Assembly: GCF_001613265.1 (NCBI RefSeq)
Contig: NZ_BDCA01000027.1
Span: 1 to 59,364 of the forward strand
DNA from: Nocardia vermiculata NBRC 100427
GTDB lineage: Bacteria > Actinomycetota > Actinomycetes > Mycobacteriales > Mycobacteriaceae
DNA: 59,364 nucleotides
Reading direction: 5' to 3'
The notes beneath the pieces are model-generated. The model was given only the letters and a program-made list of their open reading frames with translations. It had not been told where the DNA came from and made no database searches. Both the position numbers and the translations under genes were made by a program. This document shows, piece after piece, positions 1 through 8,759 of the stretch (its first letter is position 1; each line of letters begins with the position of its first letter).

Positions 1-521
1 GCGCTGGAGCCGAAAACGATCAAGCGGTTCGGGTCGACGTCGAGGCGCTCCGCATTCTGTGCCAGCCATTCCAACCCCGTATAGCAATCGTCGATCGGGG
101 CGGGATGAGGGTGTTCCGGCGCAAGCCGATACTCCACCGATACGACGACCACGTCCAGCGCGGCGACCCATTCGGCGAGCATCGCAGCGCTCATATACCG
201 ATCACCGGCGACCATGGCGCCGCCGTGGATGTGGTAGATCGCCGGTCGCGGCCCGGCGAACCGCGCAGGAGCCATCACCAGAACGGTGATGTCTGGCGAG
301 CCGGCGGCGCCTGGAATCCGTTCCTCGCGGACCTGTACCGCTCCGTCGAGCATGAGATCGCTCATGGCCGGGCGCCCGGCAGCCACCATGGCGCGCATCT
401 GATCGATGCTCATCGGTCCGGTCTCGGATCCGAACATGTCCGGAAGGTTGGTCAGTGCGACGGCCAACTCCGGGTCGTACGGTGGTCGGATCGACAGTGT
501 CCGGTCGGTGCTCACACTCAC
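1..521 (-). CDS. alpha/beta hydrolase (HSL-type esterase), 3' end outside window
   Basis: Only the first 173 residues are visible; the rest lies beyond the left edge. The reading frame shows the hormone-sensitive-lipase family oxyanion motif HGG near residue 99, the family block EYRLAPEH near residue 125, and at the edge FGSSA, probably the start of a GxSxG-like nucleophile elbow. Hydrolysis of a small ester is the expected reaction; the substrate cannot be told. The GTG start at 521 follows an AGGAG ribosome site by five bases; a second in-frame GTG lies at 515. It begins 10 bp after the stop of the PucR-type regulator on the same strand, so the two are probably cotranscribed and the regulator may control it. 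Confidence 0.8.
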   Translation of the reverse strand, partial: MSVSTDRTLSIRPPYDPELAVALTNLPDMFGSETGPMSIDQMRAMVAAGRPAMSDLMLDGAVQVREERIPGAAGSPDITVLVMAPARFAGPRPAIYHIHGGAMVAGDRYMSAAMLAEWVAALDVVVVSVEYRLAPEHPHPAPIDDCYTGLEWLAQNAERLDVDPNRLIVFGSS

Positions 522-531
522 GTGCACTCCT

Positions 532-1737
532 TCATCGGTGGGGCTCGGCACCATCCTCGACGAACGAGTCGTAGTGGCGCGACCGCCGACTGTCGGGATT
601 GTCGGCGGTATCGGAGACGCGGGGTGGTTGTGCAGGCTCATCACGGTCGTACACGGTGGGGCAGTCGAGAAGACGAAGCGCGTGCAGCGTAATGGATGTG
701 CGGAGCACACCCTCGGACGATCCGAGGTCCAGGCCCACTTTCTGCTCGGTTCTCGCGACGCGGGCGGCAACTGTGCTGTGATGCATGTGCAAGGCGACAG
801 CGGCTCGGCGCAGCGACCCGGTTCGGCACAGGGCGGCCACCGCCGCGAGGTCCATACGACCGCTGTCGGTTGCGGCGTGCGTCGCGAGGGCCTGCACATC
901 AGGGTTGGCGACCAGTCGGTCGGAAGGAATATCGGCAAGCAGTGCCAGGGCGCCGAGGTCGTCGTGGTCGACTATCGCGTGAGCCGTGTCGGCCACGGCG
1001 AATCGCAACGCCACCTGTGCCTGGAGCCACGACTGCCGTGCTCGGTGTGGCAATGCCGAACCGCCGACCCCGGCAACGATATTCGGATCCATTCGCGAAC
1101 CGGGACCGGTGGCAGGTCGGCTCTGCGTCGGTGGGAGGACGACTGCCGCGATCGAACCTATCGCGGCCACCCGCGTTGTCGCAGGACGAGACGTGGCAAC
1201 CAACTCGACAGCGGCTGTCGCCACGTCTCGCGCATCGGTGGTGGCTACGGCAACAACTCTGATCAATCGCGACGGGTCGAGTCCTAGAAGCTGCGCCGCC
1301 CGCGCACGATCTTCGGCGCAGTGCGAACCGGAGAGGAGAATCTCGATCAAGGCAGGGTCGGCCAGGTCCTGCGCCGCCGGCGGCGGAGTCGGCATCAGAA
1401 TGCGCGCGGCCATGGCGAATCGCTCGAGAATGAGGTCGTCGAGGTCCCGTGGGGGACCTGATCGTTCCAGCCAGACAGACAGCCCTTCGCCCCAACGCAA
1501 TGCCCGTGAAACGTCCGGGTGCACGCCGTCGAGCTGTTTCCCGTCCGGTCCGAATCGAACGACCGGATGGTGTGGGCGGCTGATGCCGGCCGCGCACTGT
1601 GCCAGTGCTGCGGTGGCCCGGGTCAGAGCCCCGAAAGGGACGCGTCTGTCGATCAGGGTGTCGTAGGAGGAGATGACTCGCACCGCAGCCTCCGCACCGG
1701 CATCGAGACCCGACAACTGCGTGAGCAGTTCATGCAT
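532..1737 (-). CDS. PucR/CdaR-type helix-turn-helix transcriptional regulator
   Basis: A 401-residue protein whose C-terminal part (about 295-345) matches the PucR C-terminal HTH: a helix with TGSLRRAAVALHMHHSTVA, then a second helix ending in GLDL, the usual spacing for PF13556. The middle part resembles the GGDEF-like CdaR region but I see no firm motif. Such proteins activate or repress adjacent catabolic genes in response to a small molecule. The ATG at 1737 is preceded by GGAGGT with five bases of spacing, which decides against the longer frame that starts upstream. It is followed after 10 bp by the esterase gene on the same strand. A poorly conserved, Arg/Asp-rich tail of about 40 residues follows the HTH. 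Confidence 0.75.
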   Translation of the reverse strand: MHELLTQLSGLDAGAEAAVRVISSYDTLIDRRVPFGALTRATAALAQCAAGISRPHHPVVRFGPDGKQLDGVHPDVSRALRWGEGLSVWLERSGPPRDLDDLILERFAMAARILMPTPPPAAQDLADPALIEILLSGSHCAEDRARAAQLLGLDPSRLIRVVAVATTDARDVATAAVELVATSRPATTRVAAIGSIAAVVLPPTQSRPATGPGSRMDPNIVAGVGGSALPHRARQSWLQAQVALRFAVADTAHAIVDHDDLGALALLADIPSDRLVANPDVQALATHAATDSGRMDLAAVAALCRTGSLRRAAVALHMHHSTVAARVARTEQKVGLDLGSSEGVLRTSITLHALRLLDCPTVYDRDEPAQPPRVSDTADNPDSRRSRHYDSFVEDGAEPHR

Positions 1738-2176
1738 GTGCCACCTCCAGCCGGGATCCCGAAACGCCGCCGTGACCACGCAGAGAATGAGCGTGAACGG
1801 CCGATTCTCGACGAGGGTGGCACAGATATCGAGACCGGCGCCACGGAGTCCCACGTACCGAGAGCGCCCGGACCTACCGGGAACCTACTCGAGCAAATTG
1901 CATGAACGCATTGCCCTTGCACCCAGCATGATTGGGAATGCGGCGCCGATGGGGTCGGGTATTCGGAGGTTCGCCCCCGTCGACTGTGCCGACAGGTCAC
2001 GGTCGCATCGTGAATGAAACCTTCGATCGCCGTGCTTACCATCTCTACGGTTTGGAAGGGAATGTCGGAGTTGGTCAGGCGCTGCTGTGCTGCGATCTCC
2101 GGGGTAGCGTGCACGCGACCATCCAACGGGTGGGTGCACTACCGACTTTCGGTGCAGAAACCTCTGTAATTCAGGG
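1738..2176. other. intergenic region between divergent genes
   Basis: This stretch of 439 bases separates the start of the PucR-type gene from the start of the CPBP protease gene. Short open frames exist on both strands but none has a ribosome site or a recognisable product. The right end holds a TGTAAT -10 candidate for the protease operon; the left end must hold the regulator promoter, which I cannot place. Confidence 0.5.
2165..2170 (+). promoter_or_regulatory. -10 candidate for the CPBP/two-component operon
   Basis: TGTAAT ends six bases before the ATG at 2177, the spacing expected for a leaderless mRNA. An AGGG directly abuts the ATG and is too close to act as a ribosome site. No convincing -35 box was seen. 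Confidence 0.4.
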
Positions 2177-3064
2177 ATGACCACTACTTTGACCGGTCGG
2201 GAGTTGTTCCGGCGCAGCAGGGTGATGCGGCGGAAGGGCATCCTCTGGTTCCTGGTGCTGGCTTTCGCGGGCGCCTGGATTCCGTGGGGGATTGCCGGGG
2301 CGGCCGGGTATTCCCTCGACAACCCCATCGTCCAATTGCTCACCGGCGCTTTCACGCCCGCGCTCGCTGCGATCGTTGTGCGCCGGTGGGTCACTCGTGA
2401 GGGATTCGCCGATTCCGGCCTGCGACTGCACCTGCGCACGCAGTGGCGGTCGTATCTGATCGCTGCCCTATTGCCGCTCGGCATCCTCGCCGCTGCTCTC
2501 GCTCTTGCTGTGCTGCTCGGGATTTGGCACCCGGTGCGGGACGACTTCGGTTACGACACCGTGGTGCTCCTGGTGCTCGCCCCGCTGATCCCGGTGGTGG
2601 CGGCTCCGATCTTCTTCGGTGAGGAGTTCGGTTGGACCACGTATCTGCGTGACCGTCTGCTGCCGGGGCGCCCCGTGGCCACCACGTTCGCGACGGGCGT
2701 GATCTGGGGAATGTGGCACTGGCCGTTGCCGTGGGTGGGGTATCTGGGTTCCGGTGGTACGGCAGCAGATGCGTTCGTCGCGATGCTGTTGTGGCTGCCG
2801 TTGTCGATCGAGCTGGAGTTCCTGATCGGCTGGTTGTGGGGGCGCAGCCGGTCGGTGTGGCCGCCCGCAATTCTGCACGGTGGGAGCAATCTGGTGGTGG
2901 CAGTGGGGCTGGAAGCGTTCGCCGATTCCGCTGAACCCTCCGGCGCCACGACTACCCTGCTGATGTGTGCAGCGTATTTGCCCGTGGTCGTGTGGATCGT
3001 CGTGGCAGCGAGACTCGGGCGCAACGACCGGAGAACGGTGACGGCGACCGGGACGTCGCGATGA
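2177..3064 (+). CDS. CPBP family intramembrane metalloprotease
   Basis: A 295-residue, strongly hydrophobic protein with about seven or eight membrane segments. The CPBP (Abi/Rce1-like) signature is present: a Glu-Glu pair in FFGEEFGW (about 146-153), a His in WGMWHWP (about 177-183) and a second His in HGGSN (about 235-239). These residues form the glutamate/histidine active site of the family, which cleaves within or next to the membrane. The substrate is unknown. The stop codon overlaps the ATG of the histidine kinase gene (ATGA), so the protease, kinase and response regulator are translationally coupled. A role in signal sensing or in processing a secreted peptide is inference from this context. 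Confidence 0.85.
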   Translation: MTTTLTGRELFRRSRVMRRKGILWFLVLAFAGAWIPWGIAGAAGYSLDNPIVQLLTGAFTPALAAIVVRRWVTREGFADSGLRLHLRTQWRSYLIAALLPLGILAAALALAVLLGIWHPVRDDFGYDTVVLLVLAPLIPVVAAPIFFGEEFGWTTYLRDRLLPGRPVATTFATGVIWGMWHWPLPWVGYLGSGGTAADAFVAMLLWLPLSIELEFLIGWLWGRSRSVWPPAILHGGSNLVVAVGLEAFADSAEPSGATTTLLMCAAYLPVVVWIVVAARLGRNDRRTVTATGTSR

Positions 3065-4257
3065 ACGCGATGGGATCGGCGTTGCGGACCGGCCCGCGTT
3101 TCCTCTTCTCGTGGTGGCCGTGGCGTGCACTGTTCTCCCTGCTCTGGGCGGGTGTCCTCGGCGTGCTGACGGTAATCGGTGCGGTTCCGGTGCTCCTGCT
3201 CGGACTGACCCGCGATCTCCGGGCCGCGTTGTGGGAGCCGATGCTCCGGCTGCAGTGTGTCCGGCTGCGGCTCATCGATCCTGCTGTGGCCTCGTGCGCC
3301 GAGGACCGGATTCGGGAGTCGAGCCTCGCACGCCGGTTGCCTACCGCCCGGCACGTCCTCTTCCTCGCCGTCACCACCGTATTCGGCGGTGTCGTCTGCG
3401 GCCTGGCGGTCCTCGGGCTCGTCATTACCGCGATGCTGCTCGCCGCGCCGTTCGTCGTGCGCGACGATCACTTCGATCTCGGGCCGTGGGTGGTCGAGGA
3501 ATCGACCCAAGCCTGGGTGACCGCGGGTGCGGGGGTCCTGTCCGCCGTGCTGTTACTCGTTCTCGCCGGCGCCTGGGCTGCCCTCGAGGCACTGGTGGCG
3601 CGCACACTGCTGACCCCGCGGTCCGAGCGTTGGCGCCATGAAGCCGCCCGGATCGAGAATTCCCGCTCCGCGCTGTTGGAGGCGGAGGGATTCGAGCGGG
3701 AGGTCCTCGAATCCGAACTGCACGACCGGGTACAGCACCGGCTGGTCGCACTGTCGATGACCTTGGGATTGACCGAATCCCAGGATGAGAACGGGCCCGC
3801 GGGCCGGGTCGCCGCCGAAGCCCACCGACAGGTCGACGAAACCTTGAGCGAACTGCGGGCCGTGCTTCGCGGGTTCTCACCTCGGGTGCTGTCCGAACGC
3901 GGGCTCGGCCCGGCGCTGACCGATCTCGCGGCGGACCTGCCACTGGATATAGACGTCGAACTCGATTCCGGTGGCCGCCTGTCACCGGCAGTCGAGCACA
4001 TGTCCTATGTCCTTGTCGCCGAATCTCTCACCAACGTCGCTCGACACACCGAGGCGGACCGCGTCGAGGTGCACGGCATCCGCACCGGCATGCGATGGAT
4101 AATGACCATTACCGACAACGGTCCCGGCGGTGCGCACATCGTGGACGGCCACGGCCTGGACCGGCTGCAACGCCGTCTGGCGGCCCTGGATGGAGTGCTC
4201 ACGGTGAGCAGCCCGCCCGGTGGCCCGACGACCATCCGAATGGAGTGCGCAGTGTGA
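3061..4257 (+). CDS. sensor histidine kinase (NarL/DesK-type, HisKA_3)
   Basis: A 398-residue membrane kinase. Hydrophobic segments near residues 20-45, 100-130 and 155-185 form a sensor region resembling the 'putative sensor' domain of actinobacterial kinases. The dimerisation/phosphoacceptor helix holds LHDRVQHRLVALSM with the phosphorylated His near residue 221. The ATPase part has the N box ESLTNVARH near 320 and a G box TDNGPGG near 350. The ATG overlaps the stop of the upstream protease gene, and its own TGA overlaps the GTG of the response regulator, so the three genes form one tight operon. The signal is not evident from the sequence. Confidence 0.9.
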   Translation: MNAMGSALRTGPRFLFSWWPWRALFSLLWAGVLGVLTVIGAVPVLLLGLTRDLRAALWEPMLRLQCVRLRLIDPAVASCAEDRIRESSLARRLPTARHVLFLAVTTVFGGVVCGLAVLGLVITAMLLAAPFVVRDDHFDLGPWVVEESTQAWVTAGAGVLSAVLLLVLAGAWAALEALVARTLLTPRSERWRHEAARIENSRSALLEAEGFEREVLESELHDRVQHRLVALSMTLGLTESQDENGPAGRVAAEAHRQVDETLSELRAVLRGFSPRVLSERGLGPALTDLAADLPLDIDVELDSGGRLSPAVEHMSYVLVAESLTNVARHTEADRVEVHGIRTGMRWIMTITDNGPGGAHIVDGHGLDRLQRRLAALDGVLTVSSPPGGPTTIRMECAV

Positions 4258-4934
4258 CAGGTATGTCCGACCCGCTGCGGATCGTGCTGGCCGAGGACAG
4301 CCCGCTGCTACGAGCGGGGCTGGAAGCCGTGCTCACCTCGGCCGGCCACGAGGTGAGTGCGGCGGTCGGCGATGCACCGGGACTGCTGCACGCCTGCGCG
4401 GCCCACACACCCGATCTGGTGATCACCGATGTGCGGATGCCGCCGAACGGCACGGACGACGGGCTCCGCGCCGCCGCCGACTTACGTCGCCGAGACCCGC
4501 GGTTGCCGATAGTCGTGCTGTCACAGTATGTTTCGGTCGCCTACCTGGACGACCTCCTGGGCGAGGACTCCGCCGCCGGTGTCGGATACCTATTGAAGGA
4601 ACGGGTGGGGCACGTGCGGCAGTTTCTCGATACGCTCGTGCGAATCGCATCCGGTGAGACGATCGTCGACCCCGAGGTCGTCCGGGCGTTGGTCAAATCC
4701 GGCCGCCACCGCACACCCTTGGCCGAGCTCACCCCACGCGAGCGGGAAGTGCTGGCACTGGTGGCGGAGGGCCGCACGAATTCCGGAATCGCGGAAATCC
4801 TGACCGTGTCGGAAGCTGCCGTGCGCAAACACATCGGTGCCATCTTCGCGAAACTCCCTGTCCACGAAGGCGACCGCCGCGTGCAAGCGACCCTTGTCTA
4901 TCTGAGGTCACTCGGACAAACTCCGGCCCACTGA
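4254..4934 (+). CDS. LuxR/NarL-family response regulator
   Basis: A 226-residue regulator. The receiver domain starts LRIVLAEDSPLLRAGL, with the phosphoacceptor Asp in VITDVRMPP near residue 59 and the conserved Lys in LLKERV. The C-terminal LuxR HTH runs from LTPREREVLALVAEG (about 160) to the recognition helix SEAAVRKHIGAIFAKL. I chose the GTG at 4254 because it overlaps the kinase stop in a GTGA arrangement and sits eight bases after GGAG; the in-frame ATG at 4263 is the alternative. It is the cognate partner of the preceding kinase and last gene of the operon. Confidence 0.9.
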   Translation: MTGMSDPLRIVLAEDSPLLRAGLEAVLTSAGHEVSAAVGDAPGLLHACAAHTPDLVITDVRMPPNGTDDGLRAAADLRRRDPRLPIVVLSQYVSVAYLDDLLGEDSAAGVGYLLKERVGHVRQFLDTLVRIASGETIVDPEVVRALVKSGRHRTPLAELTPREREVLALVAEGRTNSGIAEILTVSEAAVRKHIGAIFAKLPVHEGDRRVQATLVYLRSLGQTPAH

Positions 4935-5023
4935 AGGACGTTCGTCCCGGCTCGGGTAGCGGGGCAGTGCGATCGAGAGTCTGCATCTTCGCGATACGTC
5001 GTCGGCGGGCGCGAAATCGGTGT

Positions 5024-5029
5024 CACAAT
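5024..5029 (+). promoter_or_regulatory. -10 candidate for the lipase gene
   Basis: CACAAT lies seven bases before the first of two tandem ATG codons at 5037 and 5040. No ribosome site is visible, so a leaderless start is likely. Confidence 0.3.
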
Positions 5030-5036
5030 CCCCTAC

Positions 5037-5993
5037 ATGATGAACCGGACACACCTCTCCGCTTATTGTTGGGGCATTGCTGTCGTGCTGAGTCTGCTGC
5101 TGCAGGGCGGTCCCGCTGCCACCGTCTCCGCTGAACCTCCGCCCGCCGCACCGTATCCCGTGCCCCACAATTTCCTGATCGACGCAATCGGTGGCGCACT
5201 CCAAGGTGGCGCCGCGAGTCCGCCCGGCACGAACGACTGGTCCTGCCGGCCGAGCGCCGCGCATCCCGAACCGGTGATACTCGTCCACGGGTTGCTCGCC
5301 AACCGCAACGACAACTGGCAAACCTACGGGCCGCTGCTGGCCAACAACGGCTACTGCGTCTTCGCGCTCACCTACGGAAGCCCCGGTGGGGACCCGAACG
5401 GCCTCATCGGCGGCGTGGCTTCGATGGAAGTCGGCGCGAGGGCGCTCGATGCATTCGTCGACCGAGTACGCGAAGCGACCGGCGCGCCGAAAGTGGCCCT
5501 GGTCGGGCACTCCGAAGGCGCCACCATGCCGTACTGGTACATCAAACTCGGCGGCGGCGCGGACAAGGTTTCCCGAATGGTCGGACTCGCCCCCGGCGTG
5601 CACGGCAGCGCCCCTTCGCCGCTCACCGATGTCGGTGAAGCCATCGGTCCGGAGGCCGGCGCCGTGCTGCTCGAGTTCGAGTCCAGCTCGCAATTCATGC
5701 GAGCGCTCAACGACGGCGGCATCACCGTGCCCGGCGTCGCCTACACCCAGATCGTCACCGAATACGACGAAATCCTTCCCTACGAGGGCGGTCTGATTCA
5801 CGAAGCCGGAGCCACCAATCACATCCTTCAGGACCTGTGCCCTCAGGACTACTCCGACCACCTGTCCATCAACTCCGACCCCGTTGCCGCCCGTTTGGTG
5901 CTGAACGCCCTCGATCCAGCACATTCGGTACCGGTCGAGTGCACCGTCACCCTGCCCGCGATCGGAGTCCCGCCGAGCGGCTCGGGCGGGTAG
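5037..5993 (+). CDS. secreted triacylglycerol lipase/esterase (lipase class 2-like)
   Basis: A 318-residue exported alpha/beta hydrolase. Residues 1-32 form a Sec signal peptide with a hydrophobic core and a probable cleavage after TVSA. The oxyanion strand PVILVHGLLANR is near residue 80, and the nucleophile elbow GHSEG places the catalytic Ser near residue 158, with the family continuation GATMPYWYIKLGG. A catalytic Asp in VTEYDEILPYE and a His in YSDHLSIN fit the expected order. Paired Cys residues may form disulfides outside the cell. It stands alone between the two-component operon and a convergent gene. Confidence 0.85.
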   Translation: MMNRTHLSAYCWGIAVVLSLLLQGGPAATVSAEPPPAAPYPVPHNFLIDAIGGALQGGAASPPGTNDWSCRPSAAHPEPVILVHGLLANRNDNWQTYGPLLANNGYCVFALTYGSPGGDPNGLIGGVASMEVGARALDAFVDRVREATGAPKVALVGHSEGATMPYWYIKLGGGADKVSRMVGLAPGVHGSAPSPLTDVGEAIGPEAGAVLLEFESSSQFMRALNDGGITVPGVAYTQIVTEYDEILPYEGGLIHEAGATNHILQDLCPQDYSDHLSINSDPVAARLVLNALDPAHSVPVECTVTLPAIGVPPSGSGG

Positions 5994-6068
5994 CGGGGTG
6001 TTCGATCACGGCGGACGGCTCTCACCCATGTCGGTCGAGTCATTGCTCCAGCGACTCGGCCGCAGTGC

Positions 6069-6860
6069 TCACTTCTGTGCTTTGGACACGTACAGCGGTT
6101 CGCCGTCCAGGCCGACGGTGAGATATCCGGTGCGCGCGCCCTCCATGTAGATGGAGACCGAGGCATCCTTGTTGTAGCCCAGCGTGGTGTGTTCGATATC
6201 GAGGAAGCTGATGTGCGCCTGTGGGGCGCCGACGGTCTGAGGTGCACCGGCCAGCAGGGCGCTCAGTTCGGCGATGTCGATCGTACCGAGGTCGATCAGC
6301 TCGAGGTCCGGTTCGCGGTTCGTGGTCGATCGATCCTCGAATTCCCCTCGGTAGGAATATCTTTCGGACTTCGACGGATCGCCCGCGGCGGGCCGGACGA
6401 TGGAGGCGTGTTCCGCATGGAGTGTCACCTCGTCGGCGAGGAGATCACCGAAATGGTCCCGGTAGGCGGCGAGGAACGCTTCGATGCCCTCGGTCGTCGT
6501 CATATTCGGCGGGGTCGAATCCGTGATCGGCCCACCCTCGCTGCTCGCCCACCCGCACAGCATGCCGATCAGTGCCGCGGCCACGATCGCCGCGCCGCCC
6601 ACCAGCCATCGCCGCGACGGACGGCGCCGAGCCGGGGTGACCACGGGGGTGTCCACGAGGTTGGCGGGTATCTGCAGATCGTCGACGACGGTGTCCAGGT
6701 CGGCGAAGGTGCGTGCCTGCATCGCTGTGCGGGTTCGTTCGGAGTGCTGCGGCCCGGTCAACTGGCCGTCGTCGCGGGCGGCGTCGAGCAGTGCGCAGGC
6801 ATCTACACGGTCCCGATCACGAACCCGCAGTGTGCTGTTCGCAGTTCGCGAAGTCTCCAT
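6069..6860 (-). CDS. DUF1707 single-pass membrane protein (paralogue of the next gene)
   Basis: A 263-residue protein. Residues about 12-65 form a DUF1707 domain (RVRDRDRVDACALLDAA, then GQL and LDTVVDDLQ), a small helical SHOCT-like domain of actinobacterial membrane proteins. One membrane segment follows near 85-107, so the remaining 150 residues lie outside the membrane. This outer part is related to that of the adjacent gene: both have a (T)xxGF/IxxF...FGD...DE.TL..E.AS pattern and end in SIYM/NIYV...GYL...GE. I chose ATG 6860, which follows AGGCGG; a GTG at 6878 overlapping the upstream stop is possible. Function unknown. Confidence 0.75.
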   Translation of the reverse strand: METSRTANSTLRVRDRDRVDACALLDAARDDGQLTGPQHSERTRTAMQARTFADLDTVVDDLQIPANLVDTPVVTPARRRPSRRWLVGGAAIVAAALIGMLCGWASSEGGPITDSTPPNMTTTEGIEAFLAAYRDHFGDLLADEVTLHAEHASIVRPAAGDPSKSERYSYRGEFEDRSTTNREPDLELIDLGTIDIAELSALLAGAPQTVGAPQAHISFLDIEHTTLGYNKDASVSIYMEGARTGYLTVGLDGEPLYVSKAQK

Positions 6861-6870
6861 CAACTGCCGC

Positions 6871-7959
6871 CTAATCACCGAAGGGGTGCGTGTCGATCAA
6901 TTCACCGGAGGGGGTGGCCTCGAGGTACCCGCTCTCCTGGAACTCGTTGCCGACGTAGATGTTGATCGTCGGCACCTCGGTGATGCCGTCGATGCCCATA
7001 CCGATATGACTGATCGTGCCGCCCTCCACGTTCGACAGCGCGACCGAGCGGTCGATCAGATTCCCCAGCGCCGATGCGTCGACGGTGGCCAGATCGAAGA
7101 TCGGCTTGTCCGCGTCGCGGGTGGTCATCGCGCTGGAGGCCAGGAATCCGCCGCGAAAGTCGTAGTCCACCACCCGATTCGGCTGTGCTCGCGTGGTGCG
7201 ATCGAACGAGGCGTATTCGGGAAACAGGGTCAGCTCGTCGAGCACGGTGTCGCCGAACTTCTGTTGGTAGAGGCGACGGAAATGGTCGAATCCCGCGCGG
7301 GTGGTGAGATCGGGGGTGTCGATCACCTTCGCTGTCACGGCTCGGTCCACGGGGGCCGCTGCCGGGGCGGGCGGTGGTGCGGAGGTGTGCGTCAGCAGGT
7401 ATCCGCCCACGGCGGCGAGCGCCGCGATCACCGCCACCGCCGCGGCGAGCCCCGCAGTGCGAGGCCGCATCCGGCTGCGTGGATCGACCGGGGCAGCAAC
7501 CGGCTTCTGCAAGTCTTCGGTCAAGCCGGCCAGATCGCCCAACGTCTGCGCCTCATCGGTCAGTTCGACGAGAGTTCGGTGTTCGTCCGCGGTGAGCTGT
7601 CCTTCGGCCCGAGCGGTGTCCAGGGCGCGGCGCGTGCGGGTCCGGTCCTCGGTACGGGCCCGGATGCGGTCGGGATACCGGCCGGCCCGCCGCGCCGCCG
7701 GATCCGATCGCGGCGGTTCGCACCAGCGCTCGACCCCTTCCGGCGTTTGCAGGTCCGAGACCAGGCCCCGCAGTTGCGCGATGGTGGCCGCCGCCGCGGC
7801 ACGGTCCGAGCGATCGTGATATTCCGCCGCGGCGAGCTGGCCCTCCTCATAGGCGGCATCCAGCAGGGCGCGGGCGCGGACCCGGTCCAGGTCGCGAGCT
7901 CGCATGCCCTCGGTAGCCCGCTTCGGCGGATCCGGCATTCGGGACGAACGTGAGCTCAC
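6871..7959 (-). CDS. membrane protein with two DUF1707-like domains
   Basis: A 362-residue protein with two DUF1707-like modules before the membrane segment: the first (about 19-72) contains RARDLDRVRARALLDAA and ends in LVSDLQ, the second (about 95-150) contains RTRRALDTARAEGQLTADEH and ends in LTEDLQ. One membrane segment near 165-187 is followed by an outer domain of about 170 residues related to that of the downstream paralogue. The start is uncertain: GTG at 7959 after AAGG, or ATG at 7938. The two paralogues are adjacent and on one strand, indicating a local duplication, with the extra DUF1707 module gained or lost afterwards. Function unknown. Confidence 0.7.
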   Translation of the reverse strand: MSSRSSRMPDPPKRATEGMRARDLDRVRARALLDAAYEEGQLAAAEYHDRSDRAAAAATIAQLRGLVSDLQTPEGVERWCEPPRSDPAARRAGRYPDRIRARTEDRTRTRRALDTARAEGQLTADEHRTLVELTDEAQTLGDLAGLTEDLQKPVAAPVDPRSRMRPRTAGLAAAVAVIAALAAVGGYLLTHTSAPPPAPAAAPVDRAVTAKVIDTPDLTTRAGFDHFRRLYQQKFGDTVLDELTLFPEYASFDRTTRAQPNRVVDYDFRGGFLASSAMTTRDADKPIFDLATVDASALGNLIDRSVALSNVEGGTISHIGMGIDGITEVPTINIYVGNEFQESGYLEATPSGELIDTHPFGD

Positions 7960-8218
7960 CCTTGGATGGTAGAGCCTCGGTGACCAGTACGTGCACCTGC
8001 CCGCCTGCTGCTCGCGATCCGGTCGGCCGCCGGTCATCGGACGGTAACCGGCGGGCTGCGCGAAGGCCGCTTACGCATCGTCGGCGAGTTCGTCGTGCAG
8101 TGCTTTCGGAGTTCGACTTCGGCCCAGGGGAGGTGTCGTGTGCAGGACGACCAGGATTTGCCGCGCAGTCGCCCTGTCTCGTGTGCGGGTGGCCGAGTGG
8201 GCTTCTCTCGTTCGTCGA

Positions 8219-8689
8219 TCACTCGGTTTCGGTGACGACACGGTCGAAGTCGTCGACGAATTTTGTGATCAGGCGGGCGAATTCGCGCCTTTCGGTGGCT
8301 GTCCAGTCGTCGGTTGTGCGGGCGAAGACCGCCTGACGCGCCTGACGGGCGTGGGTCAGTGCGGTGCGTGCGTTCGGGGTCAGGCGAAGGATCACGCGGC
8401 GGGCGTCGTGCTGGTCGGCTTCGCGCCGCAGCAGCCCGTCGGCGACGGCTCGGGCGGTCAGGCGGCTGGCGCGGGGCTGGTCGATACCGAGCGCTCGGGC
8501 GATATCGCTGACCGTCGCTGCGTCGGTCGCGCCCTCCACCGCATCCAGCACGCCGAATGTCGTGGGGTCGATCGACGTACGGACGCCCTTGGCGCCCAAT
8601 CGGTTCAGCGTGCGGCGAGTCTGGCTGCGCCGGATCGCCACCATGGCCCGTTCGATCGCTGCCACCGAGCTCGCGTCCTCCTCATTCAT
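8219..8689 (-). CDS. MarR-family transcriptional regulator
   Basis: A 156-residue winged-helix protein. The DNA-binding part includes VSDIARALGIDQPRASRLT (recognition helix) and the wing with READQHDARRVILRLTPNAR, the typical DxRxxxxxLT signature of MarR proteins; helices at both ends would form the dimer interface. The ATG at 8689 lies seven bases after a TAGAAT -10 box, so the mRNA is probably leaderless; an in-frame ATG at 8698 would fall inside that box. It is divergent from a second MarR-like gene, with an AT-rich dyad between them that is the probable operator. Confidence 0.85.
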   Translation of the reverse strand: MNEEDASSVAAIERAMVAIRRSQTRRTLNRLGAKGVRTSIDPTTFGVLDAVEGATDAATVSDIARALGIDQPRASRLTARAVADGLLRREADQHDARRVILRLTPNARTALTHARQARQAVFARTTDDWTATERREFARLITKFVDDFDRVVTETE

Positions 8690-8696
8690 ACTTGTC

Positions 8697-8702
8697 ATTC
8701 TA
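8697..8702 (-). promoter_or_regulatory. -10 box of the leftward MarR gene
   Basis: On the minus strand TAGAAT ends seven bases before the ATG at 8689. It borders the dyad at 8708-8725, so a regulator bound there would cover the promoter. Confidence 0.5.
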
Positions 8703-8707
8703 CAAAC

Positions 8708-8725
8708 ACTTGTTAAAGTACAAAT
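8708..8725. promoter_or_regulatory. candidate MarR operator in divergent promoter region
   Basis: ACTTGT-N6-ACAAAT is a dyad with 5 of 6 matching positions, in a stretch (8700-8745) clearly richer in A+T than the rest of the window. A further ACAAGT half-site lies at 8740-8745. The position between the divergent starts at 8689 and 8760 fits autoregulation by one or both MarR-like proteins. Confidence 0.5.
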
Positions 8726-8759
8726 AGATGTGAAGTGACAAGTACATGGAGGTTCACTC

